Source: Haladaptatus halobius (GTDB taxonomy: Archaea > Halobacteriota > Halobacteria > Halobacteriales > Haladaptataceae). From it: a stretch of 64,000 bases of DNA. The DNA lies in contig NZ_CP085335.1 of NCBI RefSeq assembly GCF_020618475.1, positions 806,001-870,000 on the forward strand, read 5' to 3'. Numbering within the stretch: position 1 is the first letter of the stretch; every line of letters starts with the position of its first letter. Shown here piece by piece: positions 1 through 8,603 of this stretch. Both the position numbers and the translations under genes were made by a program. The notes beneath the pieces were generated by a model that was given only the letters and a program-made list of their open reading frames with translations, had not been told where the DNA came from and did no database searches.

Positions 1-147
1 ACGGGTATTAAGTTTGCCATTATTTCAGGACGCCAACTCGGGAATGATTTGTCGGAGAGGGTGAATCGTAGTGAACCGAGTACAGGTCAGTTCGCTTCAG
101 CGTTCTCGGCGGGAGTTTCTTTATTGTTGGTCTCCTACAGGAACACC

Positions 148-714
148 ATGCCCGACTGGCTGGTTCTGGGCCTGTGGTTGTCGGTGGCGGTGGCGGTGGT
201 CATCACCGGGATATTTCTCGTCGGTGCGCGCCTGTTTCCTACTCGCCGAGCGACCAACGCCACCTACGTGTTCGGCGAGGGGAAACGCCGAACCGAGATC
301 CGCCAGTATCTCCGCGCCATCGGCGAAGATTTCGCGGAAGACCACTTCGTCGCAGGCCAGCACGTCGCGTTCTACCTCCCGAAACGGGACGTCGCAATCA
401 CCTTCGACGCTCGGGCGTTCTTCCGCATCGAGAAATCAGAGACGTACGCCGTCCTCGTCGAACACGAGATGCCCGGCTACCACCTCGGCGACCGCCTCCC
501 GTTCGAAACGCCAATACTGGACGACGAGCAGGAAGTCGATACCACGCGGGCCGCGTTCGCAGTTCTCGGAGTGCCGACCAACGCGACGCTCTCGGAGATC
601 AAATCGGCCTACCGCGAAAAGGTGAAAGACGTGCATCCCGACCACGGCGGCACGCGGGAAGAGTTCCAGCGCGTCCGCGAAGCATACACGACCGCGAAGC
701 GACGCGCTAGCTGA
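148..714 (+). CDS. membrane-anchored J-domain protein
   Basis: A 188-residue protein. One membrane helix near residues 5-27 is followed by a charged region and a C-terminal J-domain (about residues 130-185) carrying the HPD tripeptide in 'KDVHPDHGG'. In the family this tripeptide stimulates the ATPase of Hsp70/DnaK. There is no Gly/Phe linker and no zinc cysteine cluster, so it is not a complete DnaJ; a membrane-tethered co-chaperone is inferred. The ATG at 148 is chosen because the helix follows directly; an in-frame TTG at 49 would add 33 unremarkable residues. The 3' end overlaps the convergent regulator gene by 8 bases. Confidence 0.8.
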   Translation: MPDWLVLGLWLSVAVAVVITGIFLVGARLFPTRRATNATYVFGEGKRRTEIRQYLRAIGEDFAEDHFVAGQHVAFYLPKRDVAITFDARAFFRIEKSETYAVLVEHEMPGYHLGDRLPFETPILDDEQEVDTTRAAFAVLGVPTNATLSEIKSAYREKVKDVHPDHGGTREEFQRVREAYTTAKRRAS

Positions 715-1489
715 CGTTCGCCACTTCGTACGCGACGCCCGCATCGCGGAGGGCGTCCGTCACCCTCCCTACGCTGTCGGCGGTCGCAACGATGACCACG
801 TCGAGCCCGCGCTCCGCTCCCTCGGCGGCGACTTCGCCCGCCGCGAACGTCGTGTCCGGTTCGACGTTCGCGGCGCGAAGGGCGACGACGGCTTCGACGC
901 CGGTCGCCGCGAGCACGTCGCCTCGTTCGCACGCCGCCGCCAGCGCGTCGGAATCGACCGCTCGACTCCCGCCGGAGCGAACCGGCGGAATCTGGTACAC
1001 CGCCACCCGGCCTGGTTCGAGGTCGATGATGCCCTCGAACTCCGTGACGCCGACCTCCTCGCCCGCCTCCGCGTCGGTCGTGGCGATGCCGGTGGCCGGT
1101 CCCTCGTCGCTCGGTCGGGCGTGGAGCAGTCCACCCCGTAGCGAGAGCGTCACGGCCGACCCTTCCTCGACGTCGGTTATCGCTATCGCGGCGTCCTCGC
1201 CGACGTTCCCGAGGATGTCGTCGGTGACATGGTCGGCAAACCGGCGCACGTCAGTCGCCGACTGTAGGAGCCAATCGACCCCTTCTTTCGTCACGCTGTA
1301 GCGCGAGCGACCCTCCTTCTCAACGAGTTCGTCGTCGACGAGTCCCCGGATGTACTCGCTCACGGCCTGACTCGTGACGCCGACGGCATCCGCTATCTCG
1401 CCCTGGCTCACCGCCGGTTGGCGGTCCGCTATCTCGGAGAGGATGCGAAACCGGGTCGCGGCACGCTTGTCCTCCAGCACGTCGGCCAT
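707..1489 (-). CDS. winged-helix transcriptional regulator (haloarchaeal DUF7839-like)
   Basis: 260 residues. An N-terminal helix-turn-helix (about residues 10-65, 'QGEIADAVGVTSQAVSEYI') is followed by 'KEGVDWLL', typical of a MarR/ArsR-like winged helix. The C-terminal ~180 residues look like a ligand-sensing or regulatory domain rich in acidic residues; its ligand is unknown. The ATG at 1489 lies about 27 bases after a TATA-like run (TTTTTATC on this strand, 1512-1521), so the mRNA is probably leaderless. The gene is divergent from artA and could regulate it, but this is context only. The DUF number is from memory. Confidence 0.75.
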   Translation of the reverse strand: MADVLEDKRAATRFRILSEIADRQPAVSQGEIADAVGVTSQAVSEYIRGLVDDELVEKEGRSRYSVTKEGVDWLLQSATDVRRFADHVTDDILGNVGEDAAIAITDVEEGSAVTLSLRGGLLHARPSDEGPATGIATTDAEAGEEVGVTEFEGIIDLEPGRVAVYQIPPVRSGGSRAVDSDALAAACERGDVLAATGVEAVVALRAANVEPDTTFAAGEVAAEGAERGLDVVIVATADSVGRVTDALRDAGVAYEVANVS

Positions 1490-1595
1490 GTGCGAACAGT
1501 CGGGCGGAGCGATAAAAATACCAGCGGTGTTCCGCCGTCCTCCGGCAGTCCGGAAGAGCGTCAGGTCTATATTTTGGGACGACAACCCACGAACA
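1490..1595. promoter_or_regulatory. divergent promoters of the regulator and artA
   Basis: The 106-base gap carries two TATA-like elements in opposite orientation: TTTTTATC on the minus strand (1512-1521) and CTATATTTT on the plus strand (1567-1575). Each sits 25-27 bases from the chosen start codon (ATG 1489, GTG 1596). That spacing fits leaderless haloarchaeal transcripts and decides the GTG start of artA. Confidence 0.55.
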
Positions 1596-2570
1596 GTGAC
1601 CGCAGCACTCCCTGAAATCCTCCCCGACGTACCCCTCACCGCCCTTCCCGACGTACTCGCGTGGCTGGTCGTCGCCGCGTTCGTCGCAACCGCGGTGCTC
1701 GAACGGTTCGACCGCCGAACGGCCCGAACCGTCGGAGCCGGGGCGTGGGTGCTGTTCGGCGCGTTCTGGGGCGTCCTCTTCCCACGGTTCGCGTTCGAGA
1801 TGAAGAGTTTCGTGGAAGGGGCGCTCAGCCTCGCGGCGGTGCCCCTCTGCGTCTACGCCGGGTACCAACTCTACGCAGGTCGAGACTCCCTGTTCGTGCT
1901 CTCCCGCGCCGTGGCGGCGATGGGCGTCATCTACCTCCCATTTACCGGCGTCGGCTTCCTCCGCGAGTGGCTGGTCGAGACGGTGAGTTACCAGACGAAC
2001 GCCGTCATCGAACTGCTCGGCTACAACCCGGCGTTCACGACGGCGAAGAAGAACGGCTATCACAGCGCCTTCGTCTTCACCGACGACGTGGGCCACACCT
2101 ACTACACGTACCTCGTGCTCGCCTGCACCGGCATCGGGAGCATGAGCATCTTCGGCGGCCTCATCGCGGCGGTGAAAGCGCCGCTCCGTCGGAAACTCCG
2201 AGCGTTCGTGATAGCCGTCTCCATCATCTGGGTGCTGAACGTCGTCCGCAACGTCTTCATCGCGCTGGCGTTCGGCAACCAGTGGTTCCAGTTCTTCGTC
2301 GGCCCCATCACGAATCTCGTCGGCTACAGCGACCCCGGGATGGTGTCGTTCTTCATCGCCGACCGCGTGCTCTCCCAACTGCTCGCGGTGGTCGCGTTGG
2401 TTGGCATCCTATGGCTGGTCGTCCGCGACCTGCCAGAACTGCTGACCGTCATCGAGGACGTGGCGTACCTCGTCACGGGCAAGGAGTACGACCTCTCCCG
2501 CACCATTGGCAGCGACGATAGTACCGCCCAAGGCGACGACGCCACGGTCAGGGCCGATGGAGGACGCTGA
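1596..2570 (+). CDS. artA: archaeosortase A
   Basis: A 324-residue multi-spanning membrane transpeptidase of the exosortase/archaeosortase family. In haloarchaea ArtA processes PGF-CTERM proteins such as the S-layer glycoprotein and links their C-termini to lipid. The expected catalytic Cys is in 'LVLACTGIGSMS', and the two conserved Arg residues are in 'NVVRNVFIAL' and 'FIADRVLSQL'. A hydrophilic tail follows the last helix. The GTG at 1596 is chosen because a TATA box at 1567-1575 places transcription at that codon; the frame stays open upstream as far as 1374, but that part overlaps the divergent promoter and regulator. The 3' end overlaps the phosphoesterase gene by 14 bases, implying co-transcription. 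Confidence 0.9.
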   Translation: MTAALPEILPDVPLTALPDVLAWLVVAAFVATAVLERFDRRTARTVGAGAWVLFGAFWGVLFPRFAFEMKSFVEGALSLAAVPLCVYAGYQLYAGRDSLFVLSRAVAAMGVIYLPFTGVGFLREWLVETVSYQTNAVIELLGYNPAFTTAKKNGYHSAFVFTDDVGHTYYTYLVLACTGIGSMSIFGGLIAAVKAPLRRKLRAFVIAVSIIWVLNVVRNVFIALAFGNQWFQFFVGPITNLVGYSDPGMVSFFIADRVLSQLLAVVALVGILWLVVRDLPELLTVIEDVAYLVTGKEYDLSRTIGSDDSTAQGDDATVRADGGR

Positions 2571-3243
2571 GTTCGCAGACCGGGCGGTGTACCTCCCCAC
2601 AGCTGACGCGCTCGTTCTCGCGGACCTTCACGCCGGTAAGGACGCCACTTCCAGCGTCGAGCTCCCGCTCGGCGAGCGGCGCGACCTCACGACCCGATTC
2701 GAAGCACTGCTCGACCGATTCTCCCCGAGCGAAGCCGTCCTCGCGGGCGACGTGCTCCACGCGTTCGACCGACTGCCGGACGGCGTTTCGGAGACCGTCG
2801 CCGACCTCCGAACGCTCGCCGACGAGGCGGGCGCGGAACTCATCGCGGTTGAAGGCAACCATGATTCGATGCTCGCCGAACTGACCGACTGCCCCGACGA
2901 ACACCGCCTCGCCGACGACACGCTGATCTGTCACGGCCACGCGGAACCCGAGGGAACCGCCCCGCGCTACGTCGTCGGCCACGACCATCCGGCCATCGAG
3001 ATCGAGGGCAAACGGCGACCCTGCTACCTCTGGGGGGCGGGGACGTACCGCGGTTCGGACGTGCTCGTCCTCCCGGCGTTCACCCGACTCGCCAGCGGAA
3101 CGGTGGTCAACGGGATGCGAGGAAGCGACTTCCAGACGCCGCTCGTCGCCAGTTCTGACCCGTTCCGCCCCATCGTCCGCGACGAGGAGGCAGACGAGAC
3201 GTACCGATTTCCGTCGCTCGGAAAGTTTCGGGAGATGTTGTAA
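2557..3243 (+). CDS. calcineurin-like metallophosphoesterase
   Basis: 228 residues with the ordered two-metal phosphoesterase motifs: 'LADLHAGKD' (D-x-H), 'LAGDVLH' (GD), 'VEGNHDS' (GNHD), 'ICHGHAEP' (GH) and 'VVGHDHPA' (G-H-x-H). It belongs to the group of small archaeal phosphoesterases annotated as ICC-like; the natural substrate is unknown. The ATG at 2557 lies inside the end of artA and gives a protein starting just before the first strand. The overlap suggests translation coupled to artA, although no functional link to protein sorting is known. Confidence 0.85.
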   Translation: MEDAEFADRAVYLPTADALVLADLHAGKDATSSVELPLGERRDLTTRFEALLDRFSPSEAVLAGDVLHAFDRLPDGVSETVADLRTLADEAGAELIAVEGNHDSMLAELTDCPDEHRLADDTLICHGHAEPEGTAPRYVVGHDHPAIEIEGKRRPCYLWGAGTYRGSDVLVLPAFTRLASGTVVNGMRGSDFQTPLVASSDPFRPIVRDEEADETYRFPSLGKFREML

Positions 3244-3268
3244 ATTCTCACGGGAAGCGGTCGTATCG

Positions 3269-3799
3269 CTACCCTCTCGGTGCTAACGAACGAATATCCT
3301 CGGTGAACTGCGTCTCTTTGGATAGTTCGTCCATCGAGAACCACGCGGCCTCTTCGATCTTTTTCTTGCCCGTGCGCGCTCGCCCATCCACGCGCCGGGT
3401 GAGAAACCCGGCATGCAAAACGGGCGCGAGTACTGACTCTCCGTAGTCGAACTGGAGTGTCTCGGTGAACAGCAGGTTGGCCACCTCGCACTCGATTCCC
3501 GTCTCGTCGCGCGTCTCGCGCTCGGCGGTTTCGGCGACTGTCTCTCCGTTTTCACCCTTCTCTCCCGGCGGTTCCCACGAAAACGAGTGTCCGGAATCCC
3601 GCACCAGCAGGATTCGTCCGTCGTCCGCGACCCACGGAAAGATGTCGTCGGGTGTCTCCGGAAAGTCGTGTTCCGTAACGCGAATCGGGTCGCGCACCCG
3701 GTAGGGTAGTTCGCCCCAGCGTTCCGTCAGCGAATCGCGGCGTTCCTCGCCGCGATCGGCGAGTTCCGACCCGACGACGTCAAGTTCCACGCCTGTCAC
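3269..3799 (-). CDS. NUDIX hydrolase
   Basis: A 176-residue NUDIX protein with a recognisable box running from 'GEKGENGETVAETAERE' into 'TRDETGIE' (G-x5-E-x7-REx2EExG pattern, one substitution). The family hydrolyses nucleoside diphosphates linked to another moiety; the substrate is not predictable here. An insert 'RRVDGRARTGKKKIEEAAWF' follows the box. The start is taken as the GTG at 3799; a longer frame to 3889 would overlap the divergent thrC start region. It is convergent with the phosphoesterase and divergent from thrC. Confidence 0.8.
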   Translation of the reverse strand: MTGVELDVVGSELADRGEERRDSLTERWGELPYRVRDPIRVTEHDFPETPDDIFPWVADDGRILLVRDSGHSFSWEPPGEKGENGETVAETAERETRDETGIECEVANLLFTETLQFDYGESVLAPVLHAGFLTRRVDGRARTGKKKIEEAAWFSMDELSKETQFTEDIRSLAPRG

Positions 3800-3866
3800 T
3801 TCGCAGCTAGGAGCAAAAGGTACGGGGGATGAACAGGGCTTAGTGTTCGCCCGCAAACGTCCGACT

Positions 3867-5057
3867 ATGGAGACGACGGACGCTTTCATCGGTCTGACGT
3901 GTGTTGACTGCGGCGAGACGTTCGACGCCGAAACCGGAACCCACCGCTGTCCCGACTGTGGCGGTATCCTCGACCCGGACTACGACTACGACGCCATCGA
4001 CCTCTCGCGGCGCGACCTCGAATCACGGCCCTTCGAGACGATGTGGAAGTACGCGGAACTGCTTCCCTTCACGCGCGACTCCGCGGTGACAATGGACGAG
4101 GGCGCAACCCCCCTCGTCGAATGTCCGACCCTCGCGGAGGAGATGGGCGTCCGCCGCGTCCTGTTCAAGGACGAGGGGCGCAACCCGACTGGGACGTTCA
4201 AAGACCGCGGGCAGACGACGGCGGTGACGGCGGCGGCACAGCACGGCGCGACCGACGTGGCCCTCGCCTCGGCCGGAAACGCGGGACAGTCCGCCGCGGC
4301 CTACGCCGCCCGCGCTGGACTCGCCTCGCACGTCTTTCTCCCGGCGCGCGCCGGATTCACGAACAAGGCGATGGTCAACGTCCACGGCGGCGATATGACC
4401 GTCGTGGGAGGACGGATCGGCGACGCAGGCGCGGCCTACGCCGACGCCATGGAGGACGAGGACTGGTACTCCGTCAAGACGTTCGTCACGCCCTACCGCC
4501 ACGAAGGCAAGAAGACGATGTTCTACGAGATCGCCGAGCAGATGGACTGGGAAGTCCCCGACGCGGTGGTCTATCCCACAGGCGGCGGCGTCGGATTGAT
4601 CGGCATGCACAAGGCCGCCAAGGAGTTCCGCGACTTGGGGCTAACCGACGACCTTCCGGCGATGTACGCCGCCCAATCGACCGGCTGTGCGCCCATCGTG
4701 GAAGCGTGGGACGAGGGAAGGGATGTACACGAAGCGTGGGAGACGCCCGACACCATCTGCGGCGGTATCGAGATTCCCGACCCCGGCGCGAGTCCGCTCA
4801 TCCTGGACGCCCTCCGCGAGAGCGACGGCGGAGCGGTCGCGACGAGCGACGAAGACATCCTCGATTCAGCCGTGGCCGTCGCGCAGAAAGAAGGGTTGGA
4901 GATGGGCGCGACCTGCGCCGCCGCCGCGAGCGGCGCGTGGGAACTCGCACAGCGCGGCGAGTTCGACGAAGACGACACCGTCGTCCTGCTCAACACGGGT
5001 GCCGGGAACAAGGACGACGACGTGCTCCGCAGTCACCTGATGGGCAAGGGTATCTGA
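3867..5057 (+). CDS. thrC: threonine synthase
   Basis: 396 residues. An N-terminal zinc-ribbon-like stretch ('CVDCGET' and 'CPDCGG') precedes a fold-type II PLP enzyme. The Schiff-base lysine is in 'GTFKDRGQT' near residue 111, and the phosphate-binding loop is 'PTGGGVGL'. The enzyme converts O-phosphohomoserine to threonine. Related cysteate/threonine-synthase-like paralogues exist in haloarchaea, so specificity is inferred. ATG 3867 gives the family-typical N-terminus; a weak TATA-like CTTAGT lies about 27 bases upstream. Confidence 0.85.
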   Translation: METTDAFIGLTCVDCGETFDAETGTHRCPDCGGILDPDYDYDAIDLSRRDLESRPFETMWKYAELLPFTRDSAVTMDEGATPLVECPTLAEEMGVRRVLFKDEGRNPTGTFKDRGQTTAVTAAAQHGATDVALASAGNAGQSAAAYAARAGLASHVFLPARAGFTNKAMVNVHGGDMTVVGGRIGDAGAAYADAMEDEDWYSVKTFVTPYRHEGKKTMFYEIAEQMDWEVPDAVVYPTGGGVGLIGMHKAAKEFRDLGLTDDLPAMYAAQSTGCAPIVEAWDEGRDVHEAWETPDTICGGIEIPDPGASPLILDALRESDGGAVATSDEDILDSAVAVAQKEGLEMGATCAAAASGAWELAQRGEFDEDDTVVLLNTGAGNKDDDVLRSHLMGKGI

Positions 5058-5083
5058 CTCGTCGAGGCGATTTCTCCCGTAGG

Positions 5084-5158
5084 TTTATATCGAAAGCCGG
5101 AACCAGACCGACCCGAATGGCCGGTTCCGACATCGTTCCCGAGGGCGCTATCCGGTAA
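5084..5158 (+). other. strong TATA box with leaderless 13-codon ORF
   Basis: Downstream of thrC a good TATA element (TTTATAT, 5084-5090) is followed 27-30 bases later by ATG 5117, which opens a 13-codon frame (reading MAGSDIVPEGAIR) closed by TAA at 5156-5158. A perfect hairpin follows 7 bases later. This could be a small RNA, a leader peptide or an untranslated leader for the symporter locus starting at 5360/5419. Only sequence geometry supports it. Confidence 0.35.
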
Positions 5159-5165
5159 ACTGTTC

Positions 5166-5190
5166 GGGGACTTCGTCCGACGAAGTCCCC
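5166..5190. terminator. perfect 11-bp hairpin, terminator-like
   Basis: GGGGACTTCGT (5166-5176), loop CCG, ACGAAGTCCCC (5180-5190): an uninterrupted 11-bp stem with a 3-base loop. No clear T-run follows, so it may instead be an RNA structural element or a protein-binding palindrome. It lies between the 13-codon ORF and the symporter locus. Confidence 0.45.
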
Positions 5191-5418
5191 TCGGCAAGTC
5201 TTTCCCACAGCTCTGACGCGACATCGACCGGAGAACGTGACGCTCCATCTCTGAACCGACCATCATCGCCGATATCGACCGCGTTTCCTCGTTTCGAGGG
5301 AGAGGGTGTATTCGCCGCCAACAGTCTCGGTTTAGGCACGATCTGCATACGGGCCGACGATGGAACATCCCAATCTCGATGCAGCGGGGCACCGCACGAC
5401 CGAACCGACTCCGGAGCC

Positions 5419-5562
5419 ATGACCGTCCTCGGGCTACCGCTCTCGACGTTCCTCGTGTTCGTCGCAACGTTCGTCGCGGGGAGTCTCGGCGCGGTCCACG
5501 ACTTCGTGGTACACGTCCTCCGGGACGAATCGTTCGACCGGTACGACGTGGAGGGTGCGTAG
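5419..5562 (+). CDS. 47-residue single-helix membrane protein preceding symporter
   Basis: ATG at 5419, stop TAG at 5560-5562, immediately followed by the symporter ATG at 5563 in the same frame. The protein has one hydrophobic helix (about residues 5-25, 'LSTFLVFVATFVAGSLGA'), then His/Asp residues and an acidic tail. A 20-codon frame (5360-5422) ends in TGA overlapping this ATG as ATGA, so coupled translation is plausible. Small single-helix partners next to SSS-family transporters are known for other symporters; a subunit role is inferred. No family is recognised. Confidence 0.55.
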   Translation: MTVLGLPLSTFLVFVATFVAGSLGAVHDFVVHVLRDESFDRYDVEGA

Positions 5563-6979
5563 ATGGCGGTGAGCACGGTCTACCTCGTCACGTTCGCGGC
5601 GTATCTCCTCCTCGTCCTCGCGGTCGGCGCGTGGGGCTACACCCGAACGAACGACGTGGAGGACTTCTGGGTGTACGGGCGCGACTTGGGTCCGTGGCTC
5701 GCCACGTGGTCGTACGTCGCCAACTTCGTCAGCGCGGTGGCCGTCGTCGGCTTCATCGGCGCGATCTACGACGTGGGCTACGCCGTGATGGCCGGCATCT
5801 CGTTCGGGCTGATACTCGGCATCAGCTGTCTCTACTTCGTCGTCCATCGAGTGCGCGAACTGAACCACGTCACGCTGCCGGACATCATCGCCGACGTGAC
5901 GGGGCGTGAGTGGTCGCGCCCGATAGCCGCTATCGTCATGCTCGGCAACGCATGGCTTTACCTCATCATGCAACTCGTCGGGGCGAGTATCCTCGTAACG
6001 ACCATCACGGGCGTCCCCTACCGCTACATGGTGTGGGTCATCGGCTTCGTGTTCATCGTCTACACGGTCATGGGCGGGCTGGTGAGCGTCGCGTGGACCG
6101 ACCTCATGCAGGGAGTCGTGATGTACGCGATGGTCGTGCTCGCGCTCGTCTACCTCGGCGGTATCGGGTCCATCAACGCGCAGTTCGCCGCCTTGGACGC
6201 CGCGAACACTGCTCCGCTCGGGAAGGGCGTCTACACCGTCGTCGGTATCGTCGGCTCCATCGTCGCGTTCTTCGGGACGGCGTTCACCAGCCAGAGCAAC
6301 ATCATCCGCATCAACGCCACCCGTGACGTGAAGACGGCCAAGTTCCACCTCGCGGCGGCGGGCGTCCTGCTCGGCGTCTTCGAGGTCATCCTCGTACTCC
6401 TCGGCGGTGCGACGAGCGTCGCTCTCCACAACGCGGGACTCACCATCCAAAACACCGACCGCGCCTTCCCGGTGCTCATCACCGAGTACCTGCCCACGGA
6501 GGTCGGCGTCATCATCATTCTCGCCGCGATGAGCGCAATCCTCTCGACGACCGACACTCGCCTCCACGCGACCGGCGTCACCACGGCGCGCGACATCTAC
6601 GGGTACTTCGAGCCGGACGCCGACGAGTCCCGGCAGCTCGCCGTCTCGCGCTACGCAACCGTCTTCTTCGGTCTCGCACGACGGTCGTCGCGGTGAACCC
6701 GCCGGCCGCGATCATCAGCCTCTATGAGTTTCGCGCCGTGTTGCTCACCTGCGCGTTCCTCCTGCCCGTGTACGCGGGCCTCTACTGGCGGGGCGTCGCG
6801 GGACGCGCGCTCGTCGCTTCGATGGTCTCCGGAACCGTCGTCGGCGTCGGCCTGCGACTCGCCGGTAGCCCGACGGGTATCCGCCCACCATCGCGGGCGT
6901 CGGCGTGGCGGCGCTGACGCTCGTCGGCGGACACCTCCTCGCGGAAGACGCGTCGAAATCGGCGTCGGCGACCGATTAG
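5563..6979 (+). pseudogene. sodium:solute symporter (SSS family), two frameshifts
   Basis: The frame from ATG 5563 encodes a typical SSS transporter ('YLVTFAAYLLLVLAVGAWGY', 'FWVYGRDLGPWLATWSYVAN', 'DTRLHATGVTTARDIYG'). It reads into an early stop near 6696. Homology continues in the next frame from about 6690 ('VVAVNPPAAIISLYEF') and then, after about 6885, in a third frame ending at TAG 6977-6979. Both changes fit loss of a single C (in a GCC and in a CCC context). Restoring two bases gives 472 residues, normal for the family. It is either a recent pseudogene or affected by sequencing indels. It was preceded by the 47-residue membrane protein, and its 3' end touches the convergent aminotransferase stop. 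Confidence 0.75.
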
Positions 6980-8118
6980 ACGTATTCGTTCTCGACCAGT
7001 CGCTCGATGGCCTCCTCGATTCGCTCGATGTCCGCCGCGTAGGAGATGCGCGCGTAGCCCGGCGCGCCGAAGGCGCTTCCCGGCACCGTGGCGACGTGAG
7101 CCTCTTCCAACACGTTCTCACACCACTGCTGGTCGTCGTCGGCTACCGGCAGCATCAGATAGAATGCCCCGTCGGGCGTCCGAACGTCCACGTCGTGCTG
7201 TTTAAGCAGGGCGACGAGGCGGTCTCGGCGTTCGTGGAACGCTTCAACCATCTCGCCGACCGCGGCGTCGGTGTCGCGCAGGGCTTCGATTCCGGCGTGC
7301 TGGACGAAGTTCGTCGCCGACGAGACGGAGTGTGAGTGCAGTTTCGCCGCCTCCGAGACGAGTTCCTCCGGCGCGGCGAGGTAGCCGAGCCGCCAGCCGG
7401 TCATCGAGTAGGCCTTCGAGAAGCCGTTTATCGTGACCGTTCGTTCGAACATCCCGTCGAGCGTGGCGAGGCTCGTGAACTCGACGCCGTACGTTATCCG
7501 CTCGTAAATCTCGTCGCTGATGACGGTCACGTCGTGTTCGACGGCTAGATCGCGGACGCCTTCGAGCGCGGCGTCGGAGTACACCGCCCCGGTCGGATTC
7601 GACGGCGAGTTGACGACGAGCAGTTCGGTGTCGTCCGAAACGGCGTCGCCGAGGTCGCCGAGGGCGGGTTCGAGTTGGAAGTCGTGCGGTGCGAGGTTCA
7701 CGCGGTTCAGGTCGCCCCCCGCGAGTTTCACCATCGCCTCGTAGGAGACCCACGCCGGGTCGAGGAGGACGACCTCGTCGCCATCGTCCACCACGGTCTG
7801 CACCGTCTCGTAGAGCGCCTGTTTCGCGCCGGGCGTGACGATGACGTTGTCGGCTCGGTAGTCCAGACCGTCGGCCTGTAATTTCTCGGCGACGGCTTCG
7901 CGGAGTTCCGGAACGCCCTTCGACGGTGGATAACCCGTGTGGCCCGCTTCCACCGCCCGTTCGCAGGCTTGGACGACGTTCTCCGGCGTGGCGAAGTCCG
8001 GTTCGCCCACGCTCAGGTCGATGACGTCGACGCCGTCCGCTTCGAGTTGCGAGGCGAGGCTGCTGATGGCGAGCGTCGCGCTCGGTTCGACGCGCCGGAT
8101 TCGTTCGGAGAAGTTCAT
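6976..8118 (-). CDS. class I/II pyridoxal-phosphate aminotransferase
   Basis: 380 residues, full length for the aspartate aminotransferase group. It shows 'SVGEPDF' near the N-terminus, 'SPSNPTGAVY', 'VISDEIYERITY' and the PLP lysine in 'NGFSKAYSMTGWRLGY' (about residue 234). It probably transfers the amino group from aspartate or an aromatic amino acid to 2-oxoglutarate; specificity cannot be read. It follows ribH on the same strand with a 4-base overlap (ATGA), so the two form one operon transcribed leftward. Confidence 0.88.
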   Translation of the reverse strand: MNFSERIRRVEPSATLAISSLASQLEADGVDVIDLSVGEPDFATPENVVQACERAVEAGHTGYPPSKGVPELREAVAEKLQADGLDYRADNVIVTPGAKQALYETVQTVVDDGDEVVLLDPAWVSYEAMVKLAGGDLNRVNLAPHDFQLEPALGDLGDAVSDDTELLVVNSPSNPTGAVYSDAALEGVRDLAVEHDVTVISDEIYERITYGVEFTSLATLDGMFERTVTINGFSKAYSMTGWRLGYLAAPEELVSEAAKLHSHSVSSATNFVQHAGIEALRDTDAAVGEMVEAFHERRDRLVALLKQHDVDVRTPDGAFYLMLPVADDDQQWCENVLEEAHVATVPGSAFGAPGYARISYAADIERIEEAIERLVENEYV

Positions 8119-8522
8119 GCCGGGAGCTCCTCCGTGAGGTCGACGGCTCCTTCGACCGCTCGCGCGCCGTAGTCGGTGCGTTCGCGGGCCTCCGCCCCCG
8201 ACATCCCCGGCCCGGTGATGCCGAGCGCGACGGGCGTGTCCCGGTTCAGGCTCACGTCCGTCAGCTTCTGGGTCGCCGCGGTCGTGATGACTTGGTCGTG
8301 GTCGGTGTTGCCTGTGACGACCGCGCCGAGCACCGCGACGGCGTCGATGTCGTCCCGCCGGGCAAGCCTGTCCGCCGCGAGGGGCGTGTCGTACGCCCCC
8401 GGGACGTGTAACGTTTCGACGATCTCTGCGTCTCGCTCGGCGGCAGCCTCGCGCGCCGACGCCTCCATCTGTTCCGTTATCGGAGCGTTGAACTCCGCAA
8501 CGACGAGTCCGAGCGTTACCAT
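8115..8522 (-). CDS. ribH: 6,7-dimethyl-8-ribityllumazine synthase
   Basis: A 135-residue lumazine synthase, the penultimate riboflavin biosynthesis step (condensing 5-amino-6-ribitylaminouracil with 3,4-dihydroxy-2-butanone 4-phosphate). Recognisable family blocks are 'VVAEFNAPITEQM' at the start, 'VPGAYDTPLAADRL' and 'AVLGAVVTGNTDHDQVI' with the catalytic His region. A TATA-like TTTTAG lies about 28 bases upstream of the ATG. First gene of the leftward pair with the aminotransferase. Confidence 0.92.
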   Translation of the reverse strand: MVTLGLVVAEFNAPITEQMEASAREAAAERDAEIVETLHVPGAYDTPLAADRLARRDDIDAVAVLGAVVTGNTDHDQVITTAATQKLTDVSLNRDTPVALGITGPGMSGAEARERTDYGARAVEGAVDLTEELPA

Positions 8523-8603
8523 GTGTGGCGGGAGGCCAGCGCGACTAAAAGAACTACCGCTCTCCGCAACGCTTGTATTCCCCCTCTGTCTTGAAAGAAA
8601 ACG

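Noticed and set aside
1320-2378. 352-codon minus-strand frame opposite artA
   Set aside because: Antisense shadow of artA and its regulator: highly biased Arg/Glu/Asp/His composition, no motif, and the plus strand encodes a recognisable family.
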